DNA of 64,000 bases, from the NCBI GenBank assembly GCA_947425245.1, contig CANDYU010000004.1:1-64000 (forward strand). The letters are read 5' to 3'. A program made the position numbers and the translations under genes. The DNA comes from an uncultured Candidatus Saccharibacteria bacterium (GTDB lineage Bacteria; Patescibacteriota; Saccharimonadia; Saccharimonadales; Saccharimonadaceae). Positions within the stretch are counted from its first letter, which is position 1. The number at the start of each line of letters is the position of its first letter. Shown piece by piece: positions 43,414-52,474 of the stretch. Below the pieces are notes generated by a model. The model saw nothing but the letters and a program-made list of their open reading frames with translations. It had not been told where the DNA came from and did not search any database.

Positions 43414-43516
43414 CGATTAGGGAGCGATGTGGTAGACTAGAAGAGTATATTAACTCAGCGAGCAGGTGTTTGTGAAGAGCATAGGAGCCGTGCTTGCTTT
43501 AACCAAAGGAGTTGTA

Positions 43517-43891
43517 ATGAAAAATTACGAACTTACGGTTCTGGTTCATCCTGATTTGGAGATGAACTTAGAGCCAGCCATCGCTAAGGTCAAGGATTTG
43601 ATCGAGAAGAATGGCGGAAAAATTACTAAAGAATCGAATGATGGCAAGAAGCGATTGTCCTATTCTATCGGCGGTCAGGATTTTGCCGTGTACTATTATT
43701 TCGAGATGGAGTTGCCGGCGGAAGCTCCAGCAAAGATTGAATCGACACTAAACATTACGGACGAGGTTCTGCGTCATCTCTTGGTGAAGGTTGATGAGCG
43801 TAAGTTGAAGTATGAAGCAAAGCAGGCGGAACGCCGTGCTCATGGCGAGGAAACTAATACTGAAGCTTCAGAGACTGAAGAGGAGAAATAA
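43517..43891 (+). CDS. rpsF: Ribosomal protein bS6
   Basis: 124 residues from ATG 43517, preceded by AAAGGAG; the frame to 43466 is not needed. Conserved start NYELTVLVHPDLE and the strand-helix pattern of S6, which binds S18 in the 30S platform. A Glu/Thr-rich tail ends the protein. Its stop overlaps the ssb start (TAATG), and rpsR follows: the classical rpsF-ssb-rpsR operon. Confidence 0.97.
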   Translation: MKNYELTVLVHPDLEMNLEPAIAKVKDLIEKNGGKITKESNDGKKRLSYSIGGQDFAVYYYFEMELPAEAPAKIESTLNITDEVLRHLLVKVDERKLKYEAKQAERRAHGEETNTEASETEEEK

Positions 43892-44370
43892 TGCGAGGAT
43901 TTAGTAAAGCTATTGTTGCTGGTAATGTAACTCGTGATCCAGAGATGCGGGCGACGGGTAGTGGTTCGCAAGTTTGTAGTTTCGCGATTGCAGTGAACCG
44001 TTCTTATAGAGATAGCAGCGGTAACCAGCAAGACCAGGTGTCATACTTGGACTGCGTAGCTTGGGGGAAATCTGCAGAAGTGATTTGTCAATATGTTCAC
44101 AAGGGTTCGGCATTATTAGTTTCTGGGCGTTTGGAACAAAGGAGCTGGGAAGATAAGAACTCTGGCCAAAGGCGTTCTCGGACGGAAATCGTAGTTGATG
44201 ATTTCTCGTTCGTTGGTGGGAACGGCAATGGTGGGGGAGGATCCGGTAGTTATAGTGGTGGTTCGAAGAGCTCAAGTAGCTCTGCTGCCAAAGAAGATGA
44301 TTTTGGCAGCGATGTCGTACCGGACGATGTGCCGGATGATCAGATAAACTTGGACGAGATTCCATTCTAA
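43891..44370 (+). CDS. ssb: Single-stranded DNA-binding protein
   Basis: 159 residues. OB-fold with AIVAGNVTRDPEMRATGSGSQ, VSYLDCVAWGKSAEVI and GRLEQRSWEDKNSGQRRSRTEI; Gly/Ser-rich linker; acidic C-terminal tip ending DEIPF, the protein-docking peptide used to recruit replication and repair enzymes. Translationally coupled to rpsF. Confidence 0.98.
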   Translation: MRGFSKAIVAGNVTRDPEMRATGSGSQVCSFAIAVNRSYRDSSGNQQDQVSYLDCVAWGKSAEVICQYVHKGSALLVSGRLEQRSWEDKNSGQRRSRTEIVVDDFSFVGGNGNGGGGSGSYSGGSKSSSSSAAKEDDFGSDVVPDDVPDDQINLDEIPF

Positions 44371-44397
44371 GGGTGGCTAAGGAAAGGAGAGAATAAA

Positions 44398-44595
44398 ATG
44401 AGAAAAGTAAAAGTTAACCCAAATTTGTATTTTGATTATCGCGATGTGAAAACTTTGCAGCGGTATATTGACCCGTATGGTCGGATTGAACCAGTGTCGA
44501 AGACTGGCTTGACGGCTAAGCAACAAAGGCAGCTTGCGGTGGCGATTAAGCGAGCAAGGCATTTGGCTTTGTTGCCGTTTGTGGCTAGCAACTAG
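44398..44595 (+). CDS. rpsR: Ribosomal protein bS18
   Basis: 65 residues. Conserved [20 protein letters not shown] and [25 protein letters not shown]. Partner of S6 in the 30S platform. AAGGAGAG ribosome site 7 nt upstream. Confidence 0.98.
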   Translation: MRKVKVNPNLYFDYRDVKTLQRYIDPYGRIEPVSKTGLTAKQQRQLAVAIKRARHLALLPFVASN

Positions 44596-44743
44596 GAGAA
44601 TTGCTATCTGGGCATAACGCGGAGGCGGTATTGTAGGTACAGCCTCTTCGTGTTGCTCGGGTCTGGCATGTGCTTTGTTTAATAGCCTTACGCTAGGGGT
44701 GGGGAATATATTATTGAATAATGGAAAGGGTAAACTGTAAAAT

Positions 44744-45304
44744 ATGTATGGTCCAACCGATTTGAAGAAAAACGTGCTGATTACGTTAGATGGGCAACCA
44801 TATAAGGTGGTGGAATATTCGCAGAAGGTGATGGGGCGGGGTGGTTCGATTGTGAATGTGAAGGTAAAAAACTTGATTACTGGAGCACTTTTGCCGAAGA
44901 CTTTTAAAGGTCAAGAGAAGATTGAGCCGGCAGAAGTCGAGACGCGGAAGGTACAATATCTCTATAAGGATGATGAAAAATTTTATTTCATGGATCCGGA
45001 GACTTTTGAGCAATATGAATTGTCGGCGGAGATGGTGGGTGATTCAAAGGACTTCATGCGAGACGGCGACGAGATGGAGATTCAGTTCTATAATGGGACG
45101 CCGATTAACTTGGTCTTGCCGAAGAATATTTGGCTTAAAGTGACCTATACGGAGACTGCTGTTAAGGGTGATACGACGAGTTCAGTGCAGAAGGATGCGA
45201 CTTTGGAGACGGGAGTGGTTATTAAGGTGCCAGCTTTTATTAAGACGAATGATGTCGTATCGGTTGATACAGAGACTTATGTGTATAGGGAGAGACAAAA
45301 GTAG
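44744..45304 (+). CDS. efp: Elongation factor P
   Basis: 186 residues, full length. It relieves ribosome stalling at polyproline. The N-terminal KOW domain (LKKNVLITLDGQPYKVVEY), then the tip loop VMGRGGS, where arginine occupies the place of the modified Lys/Arg. The family normally has PGK/RG, and Pro is replaced by Met here. OB domains follow and the C-terminal VVIKVPAFIKTNDVVSVDTET is typical. TAAAAT directly abuts the ATG region. Many proteins of this window are Pro-rich, so EF-P should matter. Confidence 0.96.
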   Translation: MYGPTDLKKNVLITLDGQPYKVVEYSQKVMGRGGSIVNVKVKNLITGALLPKTFKGQEKIEPAEVETRKVQYLYKDDEKFYFMDPETFEQYELSAEMVGDSKDFMRDGDEMEIQFYNGTPINLVLPKNIWLKVTYTETAVKGDTTSSVQKDATLETGVVIKVPAFIKTNDVVSVDTETYVYRERQK

Positions 45305-45351
45305 GGTTTAGTATTAGGATACCTCCAGAGTTTAGTATAGTGTGAGTATAT

Positions 45352-45619
45352 CCCCAGAGTTTTAGTTACTTGTTTTCGGACCGGATGTCTTCGCATCCCG
45401 TCTTCACGGGTGCGAAGCATCCTACGCTCTCGGCAGCAGCCTCCGAGAGTTCCTCTAACAAGCAACTAAAACTCTGGGGATATACTAATACTACACTGTT
45501 GGTGGGGGGAATAGGAAGCTAGTTTCTTAAGGCCCAGTCGCTAGCCCGTCTTCACGGGTGTCTCCTTCTCCCAAGCGAGCTTCGCTTGGGGTTTAGTCTT
45601 AAGTAACTAGCTTCCTAAA
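45352..45619. repeat. Duplicated hairpin block, families A and C (copy 2)
   Basis: Identical by eye to 35508-35775 over 268 bp, 10 kb away, between efp and cassette C17. Such identity in non-coding DNA means recent copying or ongoing gene conversion. Confidence 0.9.
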
Positions 45620-45845
45620 CTTATCTAACCTAGTACGCCAGACAACGGATGGGGAAACCGGCCCAACGATTGCTCGGGCCGTCCGACGGGTTGACGCCAC
45701 TAGCATAAAAATCGAGGAGGTAACCAGTTAATCCAGCTAATCCATCACTATAAACTGAGGAAGAAGTAGCTGACCAACCGTAGCCGTCTCTGCCAAGATA
45801 CCGGGCAAAGCCGACGCTGCGATTGATGAGCCCGCTACGGACGAA
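45620..45845 (-). repeat. Variable cassette C17
   Basis: Encodes FVRSGLINRSVGFARYLG...ending SNRWAGFPIRCLAY-stop. Core subfamily in its second half. Confidence 0.88.
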
Positions 45846-45950
45846 ATTTGGCTTGAAAATCGGGGATATTTTGGTTAATTAATCAGAAAATTAGCAGAAA
45901 TAACAGGGGTAATTTAGGTTTGAACTAGTATAAGCTATACGGGTTGGAGG
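45846..45950. repeat. Cassette leader upstream of C17
   Basis: TTAATTAA, AATAACAGGGGTAATTTAGG and GTATAAGCTATACGGGTTGG (palindrome) in standard order as seen on the minus strand. Confidence 0.78.
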
Positions 45951-45974
45951 TTGTATTTATAGGATTGGTTTGGT

Positions 45975-46988
45975 ATGATGGGGGTACTGATTAAAATTGG
46001 AGGTAGGGTGGATAAGCAAGTGATGATTTACGAAACGGGCGGGAAGAATGTGCGGTTTGAGCTAGAAGAGGGAGCTGAGACGCTGTGGATGACGCGGATG
46101 CAGATGGCTGAGTTGTTTGATGTGACGCCGCAAAACATTGCACTGCATCTGAAGAATATTTTTACGGATGGCGAATTGGAGCGAGAGCGAACCAGTAAGG
46201 AACTTTTACTGGTTCAGAATGAGGGTGGACGCGAAGTGTCGCGACGGACAAAAGCATACAACCTAGACGCCATTATTTCGGTGGGATATCGGGTGAATTC
46301 GCGGAGGGCGACGGATTTTCGGATTTGGGCAACGAAGATTTTGAAAAATTATGTGGTTGATGGGGTGGCGGTTAATGAACGACGACTGGCGGAGCTGTCG
46401 CAGGAAAAGTTAGAAGAAGCGAAGGGGGTTTTAGGGGTGATACAGAAATTGATGACCCAGAAAGAGCTGATGGAGGATGAAACTAAAGGCGTTTCGGAGA
46501 TTATTGCACAGTATGCGAAGACGTTTCGGACACTGAGGGAATATGACGAAGGATTTGTAAGGCTGCGAGATGAGACGAAGGCACGGAAGGTGCTGGAGGC
46601 GGGGGAGTGTGTAGTGATGATTGACCAGCTACGGGAAGCGGTGCAAGCGGGAGAGATGTTCGGCAAGTTGAGAGGGGATCAATTCGAGGGGATTTTGAGG
46701 ACGATTTATCAGAGTTTCGACGGGGAAGAGGTATATTCGACGGTGGGCGAGAAGGCGGCGAATTTGCTGTATTTTATCGTGAAGGATCATCCATTTTTTG
46801 ACGGGAATAAGCGGATTGCGGCGTTACTATTTATAGTATTTCTGATGTTGAATGAGTATGGATTGACGGAAGATGGCGGGGTGAAGATTACGGATCGGGC
46901 GTTGGTGGCTTTGACGCTGATGATTGCGGAAAGTGAGCCGAAGGAGAAGGGGTTGATCACGGCGGTGGTGTGCCGGATTTTGGAATAG
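45975..46988 (+). CDS. RhuM-like N-terminal domain fused to Doc/Fic domain
   Basis: 337 residues (start uncertain; an ATG at 46023 before IYETGGKN is also possible). The N-terminal 150 residues match the virulence-associated RhuM family (TLWMTRMQMAELFDVTPQNIALHLKNIF, YNLDAIISVGYRVNSRRATDFRIWATKIL), probably DNA-binding. The C-terminal domain has DHPFFDGNKRIAALLF, the Doc/Fic active motif HxFx(D/G)xNKR, which in Doc phosphorylates EF-Tu. A TATGAT box lies just upstream. Second Fic-family gene in the window; target unknown. Confidence 0.88.
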   Translation: MMGVLIKIGGRVDKQVMIYETGGKNVRFELEEGAETLWMTRMQMAELFDVTPQNIALHLKNIFTDGELERERTSKELLLVQNEGGREVSRRTKAYNLDAIISVGYRVNSRRATDFRIWATKILKNYVVDGVAVNERRLAELSQEKLEEAKGVLGVIQKLMTQKELMEDETKGVSEIIAQYAKTFRTLREYDEGFVRLRDETKARKVLEAGECVVMIDQLREAVQAGEMFGKLRGDQFEGILRTIYQSFDGEEVYSTVGEKAANLLYFIVKDHPFFDGNKRIAALLFIVFLMLNEYGLTEDGGVKITDRALVALTLMIAESEPKEKGLITAVVCRILE

Positions 46989-47022
46989 GGATACAGGGGC
47001 GAAAGAGTGATATAATGGGGGC

Positions 47023-48306
47023 ATGATGAAGGTAAAGCGAGATTTGAGTTGGCTGGGGTCGCTAAGTTTGAGCACGGGGAAGCGACCGACTTTGACGGCG
47101 ATGGAGTTTTTGATGGAGCGGTTGGGGCATCCGGAGAGGCAGATGCGATTTGTGCATGTTGCAGGGACGAATGGCAAGGGGAGCGTGACGGAGATGATGG
47201 CGAAGATTTTGGAGAAGGCTGGGTATAAGACAGGGAAGTTTTTGTCGCCACATCTAATACGGTTTAACGAGCGAATTCAGATCAATGGGCAGGAAATTAC
47301 GGATGGAGAGATTGAAGAGATTTTGACGGAGTTGGAACCGGTGATTGATGAGTATGAGGCAAAGTTTGGGGTGGACATTACATTGTTTGAGATTGAGACG
47401 ACGATGGCGTTGATGTATTACCTGCGGAAGAAGTGTGACATTGTCGTGTTAGAAGTGGGACTAGGGGGGAAGTTTGATTGTACGAATATTGTGGTAGCGG
47501 ATGTGTCGATCATTGTTTCGATTGGGTATGACCACATGAATATATTGGGGGAGAGTCTGGCGGAGATTGCGGCACAGAAAGCAGGAATTATTAAGGCTGG
47601 AGGGAAGGTGGTAAGCGGAAAGTTGCCGGAAGAAGCGGAGGAGGTGGTGCGAGCTAGATGCGAGGAGGTGGGGGCGGAATGGCGTGAGGTGGGGGTGTGT
47701 AAATATGAAATTATTGCGAGCGGGGTGCGAGCATCGGATAAGGAGTTGGGGGAGATAGAAGTGTCGCTAAAAGGCAGGAAGCAGGCGGAGAACGCGGCGA
47801 TTTGTTTTGAGACGGTGCGGTTTTTGCGAGAAGCAGGGCTAGAGATTGGCAATGATGCGGTTCGAGAGGGAATGAGCGGAGTGGTGCACCGGGGGAGGTT
47901 TGAGATGATGTGCAGGGAACCGATAGTAGTGTTTGATGGGGCACATAATTTGCCGGCGGTGGAGAACTTTTGGGAGAATGTCCAAGATTATTATCCGGAG
48001 GGGGAGAAAGTGCTGGTCGTATCGATACTAAAGAAAAAGGATTGTCGGGGGATTTTGAGGGTTCTGCTAAGGGAGGGGGTGGAATATGTGTTTACGACGG
48101 GGAATGATTCGGAGATTTATACGGCAGGGGAGGAGCTAGTGAAATTAGCGAAGGAAATTAAGCCGGAAGGACGATACCGAGCGGCAGATTTAAGAGAAGT
48201 GCTAGGAAAAATAAAGGCGGGGAAGGAAGCTAAGGGGAAGACGGTGTTTGTGGTGGGGAGCTTTTATGTGTATGGGGACGTGGTGGAGGTGTTTAGTGCA
48301 GAATAG
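47023..48306 (+). CDS. folC: Folylpolyglutamate synthase/dihydrofolate synthase-like ligase
   Basis: 427 residues. Mur-ligase-superfamily enzyme that adds glutamate to folates. VAGTNGKGSV P-loop, FLSPHLIRFNERIQING, LEVGLGGKFDCTN and FDGAHNLPA are the family signatures. TATAAT 7 nt before the ATG. Saccharibacteria are usually thought to scavenge folate, in which case polyglutamylation would retain it in the cell (inference). Overlaps tlyA by a few bases. Confidence 0.93.
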   Translation: MMKVKRDLSWLGSLSLSTGKRPTLTAMEFLMERLGHPERQMRFVHVAGTNGKGSVTEMMAKILEKAGYKTGKFLSPHLIRFNERIQINGQEITDGEIEEILTELEPVIDEYEAKFGVDITLFEIETTMALMYYLRKKCDIVVLEVGLGGKFDCTNIVVADVSIIVSIGYDHMNILGESLAEIAAQKAGIIKAGGKVVSGKLPEEAEEVVRARCEEVGAEWREVGVCKYEIIASGVRASDKELGEIEVSLKGRKQAENAAICFETVRFLREAGLEIGNDAVREGMSGVVHRGRFEMMCREPIVVFDGAHNLPAVENFWENVQDYYPEGEKVLVVSILKKKDCRGILRVLLREGVEYVFTTGNDSEIYTAGEELVKLAKEIKPEGRYRAADLREVLGKIKAGKEAKGKTVFVVGSFYVYGDVVEVFSAE

Positions 48307-48958
48307 ACGAGAGGAGGGGGGAAAATCGGAAGTAGTGGGGCGAGCGGAGCTGAAATTGAAAGAAGCGGTGGAGGCTTTTGGCTATGATTTTCGGGGGAAG
48401 ACGGTGCTAGATATTGGTTCATCGACGGGAGGGTTTACGGAGTTGGCACTGAGGAGGGGAGCGGTGAAGGTGATAGCAATAGAAAAGGGGACGAAGCAGA
48501 TGAAGGCACCGTTGAGGTTTGACCAGCGAGTCGAGCTGCACGAAAAAACGGACTTCCTTACGGTTAATAAGACGGAAAAAGAGGGTTTTCGACAGGGGCC
48601 GAACGAGGGGCAACCCGTATATACTATACGGGTTGGGGAGTGGATTGACCTGGATACAGTCGGGACGGTAGTGGCGGATGTAAGTTTTATTAGCTTGCGA
48701 AAAATCTTGGAACATGCGAAGAAAATTGTGCCGAAGGGGGCGGATTATTTAGTGATGCTAAAACCACAGTTTGAGGCGAGGGCGGAACAGTTGAATCGGG
48801 GAGTGGTGAAGAATGAACGGATGAGAAGGGAAATTATCCGGGAGTTTGAGGGATGGCTGGTGAAGGAGGGGTTCGTGATTTTAAAGAAGCGAGACAATGA
48901 GACAGTGGGGAGGCGAGGGAAGAACCAAGAAAGGTTCTACTGGTTAAAGGTCTGTTAG
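48296..48958 (+). CDS. tlyA: TlyA-type FtsJ-like rRNA methyltransferase without S4 domain
   Basis: 220 residues from GTG 48296, with GGAGG 6 nt upstream; overlaps the end of folC. SAM-binding VLDIGSSTGGFTELALRRGA, VVADVSFISLRKIL and LMLKPQFEA are typical of TlyA/hemolysin A methyltransferases that modify 16S and 23S rRNA at cytidine 2'-O positions. The usual N-terminal S4 RNA-binding domain is missing. Between KEGFRQGPNE and GEWIDLDTVG an in-frame 25-bp palindrome of the cassette-leader type lies within the gene (48611-48635). Confidence 0.88.
   Translation: MQNRREEGGKSEVVGRAELKLKEAVEAFGYDFRGKTVLDIGSSTGGFTELALRRGAVKVIAIEKGTKQMKAPLRFDQRVELHEKTDFLTVNKTEKEGFRQGPNEGQPVYTIRVGEWIDLDTVGTVVADVSFISLRKILEHAKKIVPKGADYLVMLKPQFEARAEQLNRGVVKNERMRREIIREFEGWLVKEGFVILKKRDNETVGRRGKNQERFYWLKVC
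48611..48635. repeat. Cassette-leader palindrome inside tlyA
   Basis: CAACCCGTATA-TAC-TATACGGGTTG matches the AACCCGTATAGnCTATACGGGTT palindrome found in cassette leaders, here within a coding region and in frame (QPVYTIRVG). No other cassette text is next to it. Confidence 0.75.
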
Positions 48959-48986
48959 AGGTGGTATGAGCGGGGGAGTTCAAAAT

Positions 48987-49013
48987 AGGCTACAGTTTTT
49001 GGAGCTGTAGCCT
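48987..49013. terminator. Hairpin terminator after tlyA
   Basis: AGGCTACAG / CTGTAGCCT stem with T-rich loop. T-run on the 3' side is weak. Confidence 0.5.
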
Positions 49014-49119
49014 AAAGGCCATATATGATTATTTTAACGTGAGCGGGAAAACTTGTCAAGTTCATGAAGCAAAGAAAAAACTGGTTGATTTTTTGTAAGT
49101 AGGTGCGTATAATAATAGC

Positions 49120-50166
49120 ATGAGCTTAATCCATGGTGTGGGCGATTTCTTCGCGTTAGATATTGGGACAACTGCAATTCGTCTTGTCCAGTTGTCTGGT
49201 GATGCTAATCATGGTTGGAGTTTGCAGAAGTTTGCTTACGTGCCGATTGATCGGAGAGTTTTAGAAGATGGTTCGAAAGCGGGAGTGCGGCAGTTGGGGG
49301 AGACGATTTTAGGGGCGATGAAGCAGGCGGGAATTACGACGAAGAATGTGGCAGTAGGCATGCCGGCGGGAAAGACTTTTACGACGATTGTGAGGGTGGA
49401 TAACCAGCCGGAAGCGGAGTTGATGAATACGATTAAATATCAGTTGGATAAATATATTCCGATGCCGATTGATGAGGCGACGGTGGATTATGTTTCGCTT
49501 GGGGTGTCGCCGAATGATGCGATGAAGGCGGAGGTTTTGATTTCTTCGACGGCGGTGGAATTTGCGGAAGCACGGATGGAGCTGATTGAGTCTTATGGGT
49601 TGAATGTGGTAGCACAAGAGCCGGAATCTTTGGCGATGGCGAGGGCTTTGATGCCGATTGGAACGCAAGATGGAAGACTAATTATTGATCTTGGGGAGAG
49701 GAGTACGGATTTAGTTATGATGTATCGAGGAGTGCCGAGGTTGGTGCGTTCGATTCCGGGCGGTTTTGCGTTGTTTATCCGGACTGTTACATCAGCTTTG
49801 AATGTGAAGGAAGATCAGGCAAGGCAGTTTATTTTGAAATTTGGGCTGGCACAAGATAAGGTTGAGGGGCAGGTGTTTAAGGCGTTGGATTCAACTTTGG
49901 AAAGTTTTGCGTCGGAACTGTTGAAGAGTATTCGATTTTTCCAGTCGGAGTATATGAATGCACCAGTAGGCGGGATTATCTTGTCGGGATTTGCGGGGAT
50001 GATTCCGTTTATCGCTGAATATATTGAGGCGAAGACGAATGTACCAACGATGCAAGGGAACCCGTGGCAGTTGGTAAGGGTGTCGCCGGAGCAGCAACAG
50101 GTTTTGATGCCAGTGGCGAGTGAGTTTGCGGTGGCGATTGGGCTAGCGGAAAGGAGTAATGACTAA
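49120..50166 (+). CDS. pilM: Type IV pilus assembly protein PilM
   Basis: 348 residues. Actin-like ATPase that couples cytoplasmic motors to the inner membrane PilN/PilO complex. FALDIGTTAIRLVQL (phosphate 1 loop), LIIDLGERSTDLVMMYRG and IILSGFAGMIPFIAEYIE are the actin-fold signatures. TATAAT lies 6-8 nt before the ATG. First gene of a pilMNO-B block in which each start overlaps the previous stop, i.e. one translationally coupled operon. Confidence 0.95.
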   Translation: MSLIHGVGDFFALDIGTTAIRLVQLSGDANHGWSLQKFAYVPIDRRVLEDGSKAGVRQLGETILGAMKQAGITTKNVAVGMPAGKTFTTIVRVDNQPEAELMNTIKYQLDKYIPMPIDEATVDYVSLGVSPNDAMKAEVLISSTAVEFAEARMELIESYGLNVVAQEPESLAMARALMPIGTQDGRLIIDLGERSTDLVMMYRGVPRLVRSIPGGFALFIRTVTSALNVKEDQARQFILKFGLAQDKVEGQVFKALDSTLESFASELLKSIRFFQSEYMNAPVGGIILSGFAGMIPFIAEYIEAKTNVPTMQGNPWQLVRVSPEQQQVLMPVASEFAVAIGLAERSND

Positions 50167-51596
50167 TGAAAGACTTGTTGGGAAAGTTGAAGGCTCAGTT
50201 TGATGAGCTGGTGGCGAAGCTGACGGGTAAACAGGTGACTCCAGAGATTCCGCTGATTACGACGGTAGCGAAGGAATATGAGATTAATTTGGTGCCGGAA
50301 GTGAAGTTGAAGATGATTAAGGCCCAGAAGGTGCGGAACTTGGTGCTGTTTATTTGTATCGTGGTATCGGCGGTGAGCGTCGGTGCGGTGGTGGTATTAT
50401 TTAGTATTAAGAGCGGTCAGGATATCGCTATGACGGTGCAGGATAATCGTTTGGAGAAGATGTCGCTGAAGTTAGGGGAGTACGATGAGCTCGGGAACTT
50501 GGTTGCGATTCAGTCGCAGCTGGAGAAGATGGGTGAGCTAGGCAAAGTGAAGACGGTGCCGTCAAGAGTGTTCGGAGCGTTGGGGGCGATGTTGCCGACT
50601 GGTGGGGATTCGGTGAGATTCTCGGAGCTACGGATTGATCTCGAGACGGGAGTGTTGAGGTTGGAAGCACAAGCGGATGCTCAAGTTGCACCGTTGATTG
50701 ATTATCGGGTTTTGGAGGCGTTTAAGAAGGGGGCGTCGCTCGCGACTTATGATTATGGGCAGTATGTAGATGCGATGGGGAATGGGATTCCTTCGTGGTG
50801 TATTAGGGAGTCGGACGGGAATGGTGCGGCTTATAAGGTGGGGGAGAGTTATTATGCTTGGTGGGATTTGACTTTAGAAGGTTGTGCGGGAAGAGTAGTA
50901 TCAAAAGATGATACTAGTGTGGATTTGACAGAGGAAGAGGAGGCAGCGTTGCCGAAGTTGTTCTATAACGAAGATTCTGAGACGGAGGTGAATGAGCAAT
51001 TCCTAACACCGGAAGAGATGGTGGAAATGGGGGTGAGGTTTGAGACCTCGGCGGATGGTCAGGTTTTGCCTAGGATACGGGATTTGAACCTTTTGGGGAT
51101 TGAACGGCGAACCGAGGAAGACGGCAGTATTTCATATGTTAAGACGACGGTTCTGAGGGCGAAAATCTGGCGAACTCCGCAGTTTACGGTTTGGCATAAT
51201 GCTGGATTTATGGACTTGAACGGGGTGATTACGGGGGTTCAGCATTTTAATAGTGAATGTATTACTTACACTGGGGTGATGCAAGGTGGAGATGTAGCAC
51301 GCTGGGCATCTTCGAATAGTTGTATGTTGGCACCGGATGGACTGGAGGTAACATCGTCATCAAATGCGAGGGATGAAAGTGATAACTTGGTTTTGAAGTT
51401 TTCGGCGACGATGGCATTAAACGAGGAGTTTCTGTTGTTTAGAAATAAACATATGATGGCGTTAGGTCCGATGGGGCAGAATGTGACGGATTCGTATGTG
51501 CAGATTGGTGGGATGTTCACGCAGGCGGCACGGGAGTGTGCTGAGGGTGATACAGAATGTTTGACGAATGCAAATAACGCAGGAGGAAGTAACTAA
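50166..51596 (+). CDS. pilN: PilN-like inner membrane pilus protein, enlarged
   Basis: 476 residues, more than twice the usual PilN (about 200). N-terminal cytoplasmic EYEINLVPEVKLKMIKA holds the INLxP PilM-binding motif, followed by one membrane helix (about residues 60-82) and a short coiled coil. The rest is a large extracytoplasmic domain not seen in standard PilN, with several Cys and DxS segments. Starts in the stop codon of pilM. Position and INLVP motif support PilN; the extra domain is unexplained. Confidence 0.88.
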   Translation: MKDLLGKLKAQFDELVAKLTGKQVTPEIPLITTVAKEYEINLVPEVKLKMIKAQKVRNLVLFICIVVSAVSVGAVVVLFSIKSGQDIAMTVQDNRLEKMSLKLGEYDELGNLVAIQSQLEKMGELGKVKTVPSRVFGALGAMLPTGGDSVRFSELRIDLETGVLRLEAQADAQVAPLIDYRVLEAFKKGASLATYDYGQYVDAMGNGIPSWCIRESDGNGAAYKVGESYYAWWDLTLEGCAGRVVSKDDTSVDLTEEEEAALPKLFYNEDSETEVNEQFLTPEEMVEMGVRFETSADGQVLPRIRDLNLLGIERRTEEDGSISYVKTTVLRAKIWRTPQFTVWHNAGFMDLNGVITGVQHFNSECITYTGVMQGGDVARWASSNSCMLAPDGLEVTSSSNARDESDNLVLKFSATMALNEEFLLFRNKHMMALGPMGQNVTDSYVQIGGMFTQAARECAEGDTECLTNANNAGGSN

Positions 51597-52474
51597 TGGC
51601 GGGAGTGAATCAGCCAGCGGACGAAAAGCGAAGGAAGATCTCGAAAGCACAGCAGATTACGATGCTGGAAGTTTTAGGAGCTTCGCTAGTGTTTGGAGCG
51701 TGTCTTGTGGTGTCGATTTTCTTGATTAAATATATCAAGTTTAATACAACGATTATTACGGAAAAGAACCAGGCGATTGATAATTATGATGTGACGCTGC
51801 GGAATGTCGGGGTTTGTATTGATCGGGATCGGAGTGGACGATTGGATGATACAGAACTGGACGCTTGTGATCCGAATGAGATTCCGTTGGATAATGTGGG
51901 CGGGAGCTTGAGGTATAAGATTTTGATGGAAATGGCTAATAATAGCGATTTGGAGCTGGTGGCACGGCAGAGGAATGAGAATTGTTTTGATGAGTCGGGA
52001 GAGAGGATTGATTTTGGGAAGCTTTACGGTGAGGCGACGGATGATGATGAGCGACAGAGATATTTGCAGTCGTTGAAGATTTGTTCGGCTCTTCGGGTAA
52101 TTCCGGATGCTTTGCCGGCGAATCGGAATACTGAGGCTTTGATGGCGAGTTTGAACGAGATTTTCTTGCAGACAGGGTGGGAGCCAGAAAGGTTGTCGCC
52201 GCAGGATGGGGTGTTAGGGGCATCCGAGGTGGAAGGGGTTTATACAATTCCAGTATCACTGAGAATGGAAGCACCAGACGAAGTTGTTATGAGAGCGTTG
52301 GACAAGATTGAGAAATCGGTTAGGCAGTTTGATATTACTGCGATGTCGGTGGAGTGGACTACTTCGGGGTTAAGCTTGACGGCGACTGCGAATGCGTTTT
52401 ATCTGGCGGAGCCGGATGAATTGGAGATTACGAAGACGCTGGCAGCATCAAAGAAAGCAAGGAGTAACGAATGA
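51596..52474 (+). CDS. PilO-like inner membrane pilus protein with EF-hand-like loop
   Basis: 292 residues; one membrane helix near residues 24-46 then a periplasmic-side region with helices and an alpha/beta domain, consistent with PilO. Just after the helix CIDRDRSGRLDDTELDAC has the spacing of an EF-hand calcium loop (DxDxSGxLxxxE). Overlaps pilN by one base and the next gene by four. PilO role inferred from order and topology; sequence similarity to standard PilO is low. Confidence 0.75.
   Translation: MAGVNQPADEKRRKISKAQQITMLEVLGASLVFGACLVVSIFLIKYIKFNTTIITEKNQAIDNYDVTLRNVGVCIDRDRSGRLDDTELDACDPNEIPLDNVGGSLRYKILMEMANNSDLELVARQRNENCFDESGERIDFGKLYGEATDDDERQRYLQSLKICSALRVIPDALPANRNTEALMASLNEIFLQTGWEPERLSPQDGVLGASEVEGVYTIPVSLRMEAPDEVVMRALDKIEKSVRQFDITAMSVEWTTSGLSLTATANAFYLAEPDELEITKTLAASKKARSNE

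Noticed and set aside
44596-44743. Additional tRNA or riboswitch upstream of efp
   Set aside because: A GC-rich hairpin (GAGGC...GCCTC) is visible, but neither a cloverleaf nor a known riboswitch core could be drawn.
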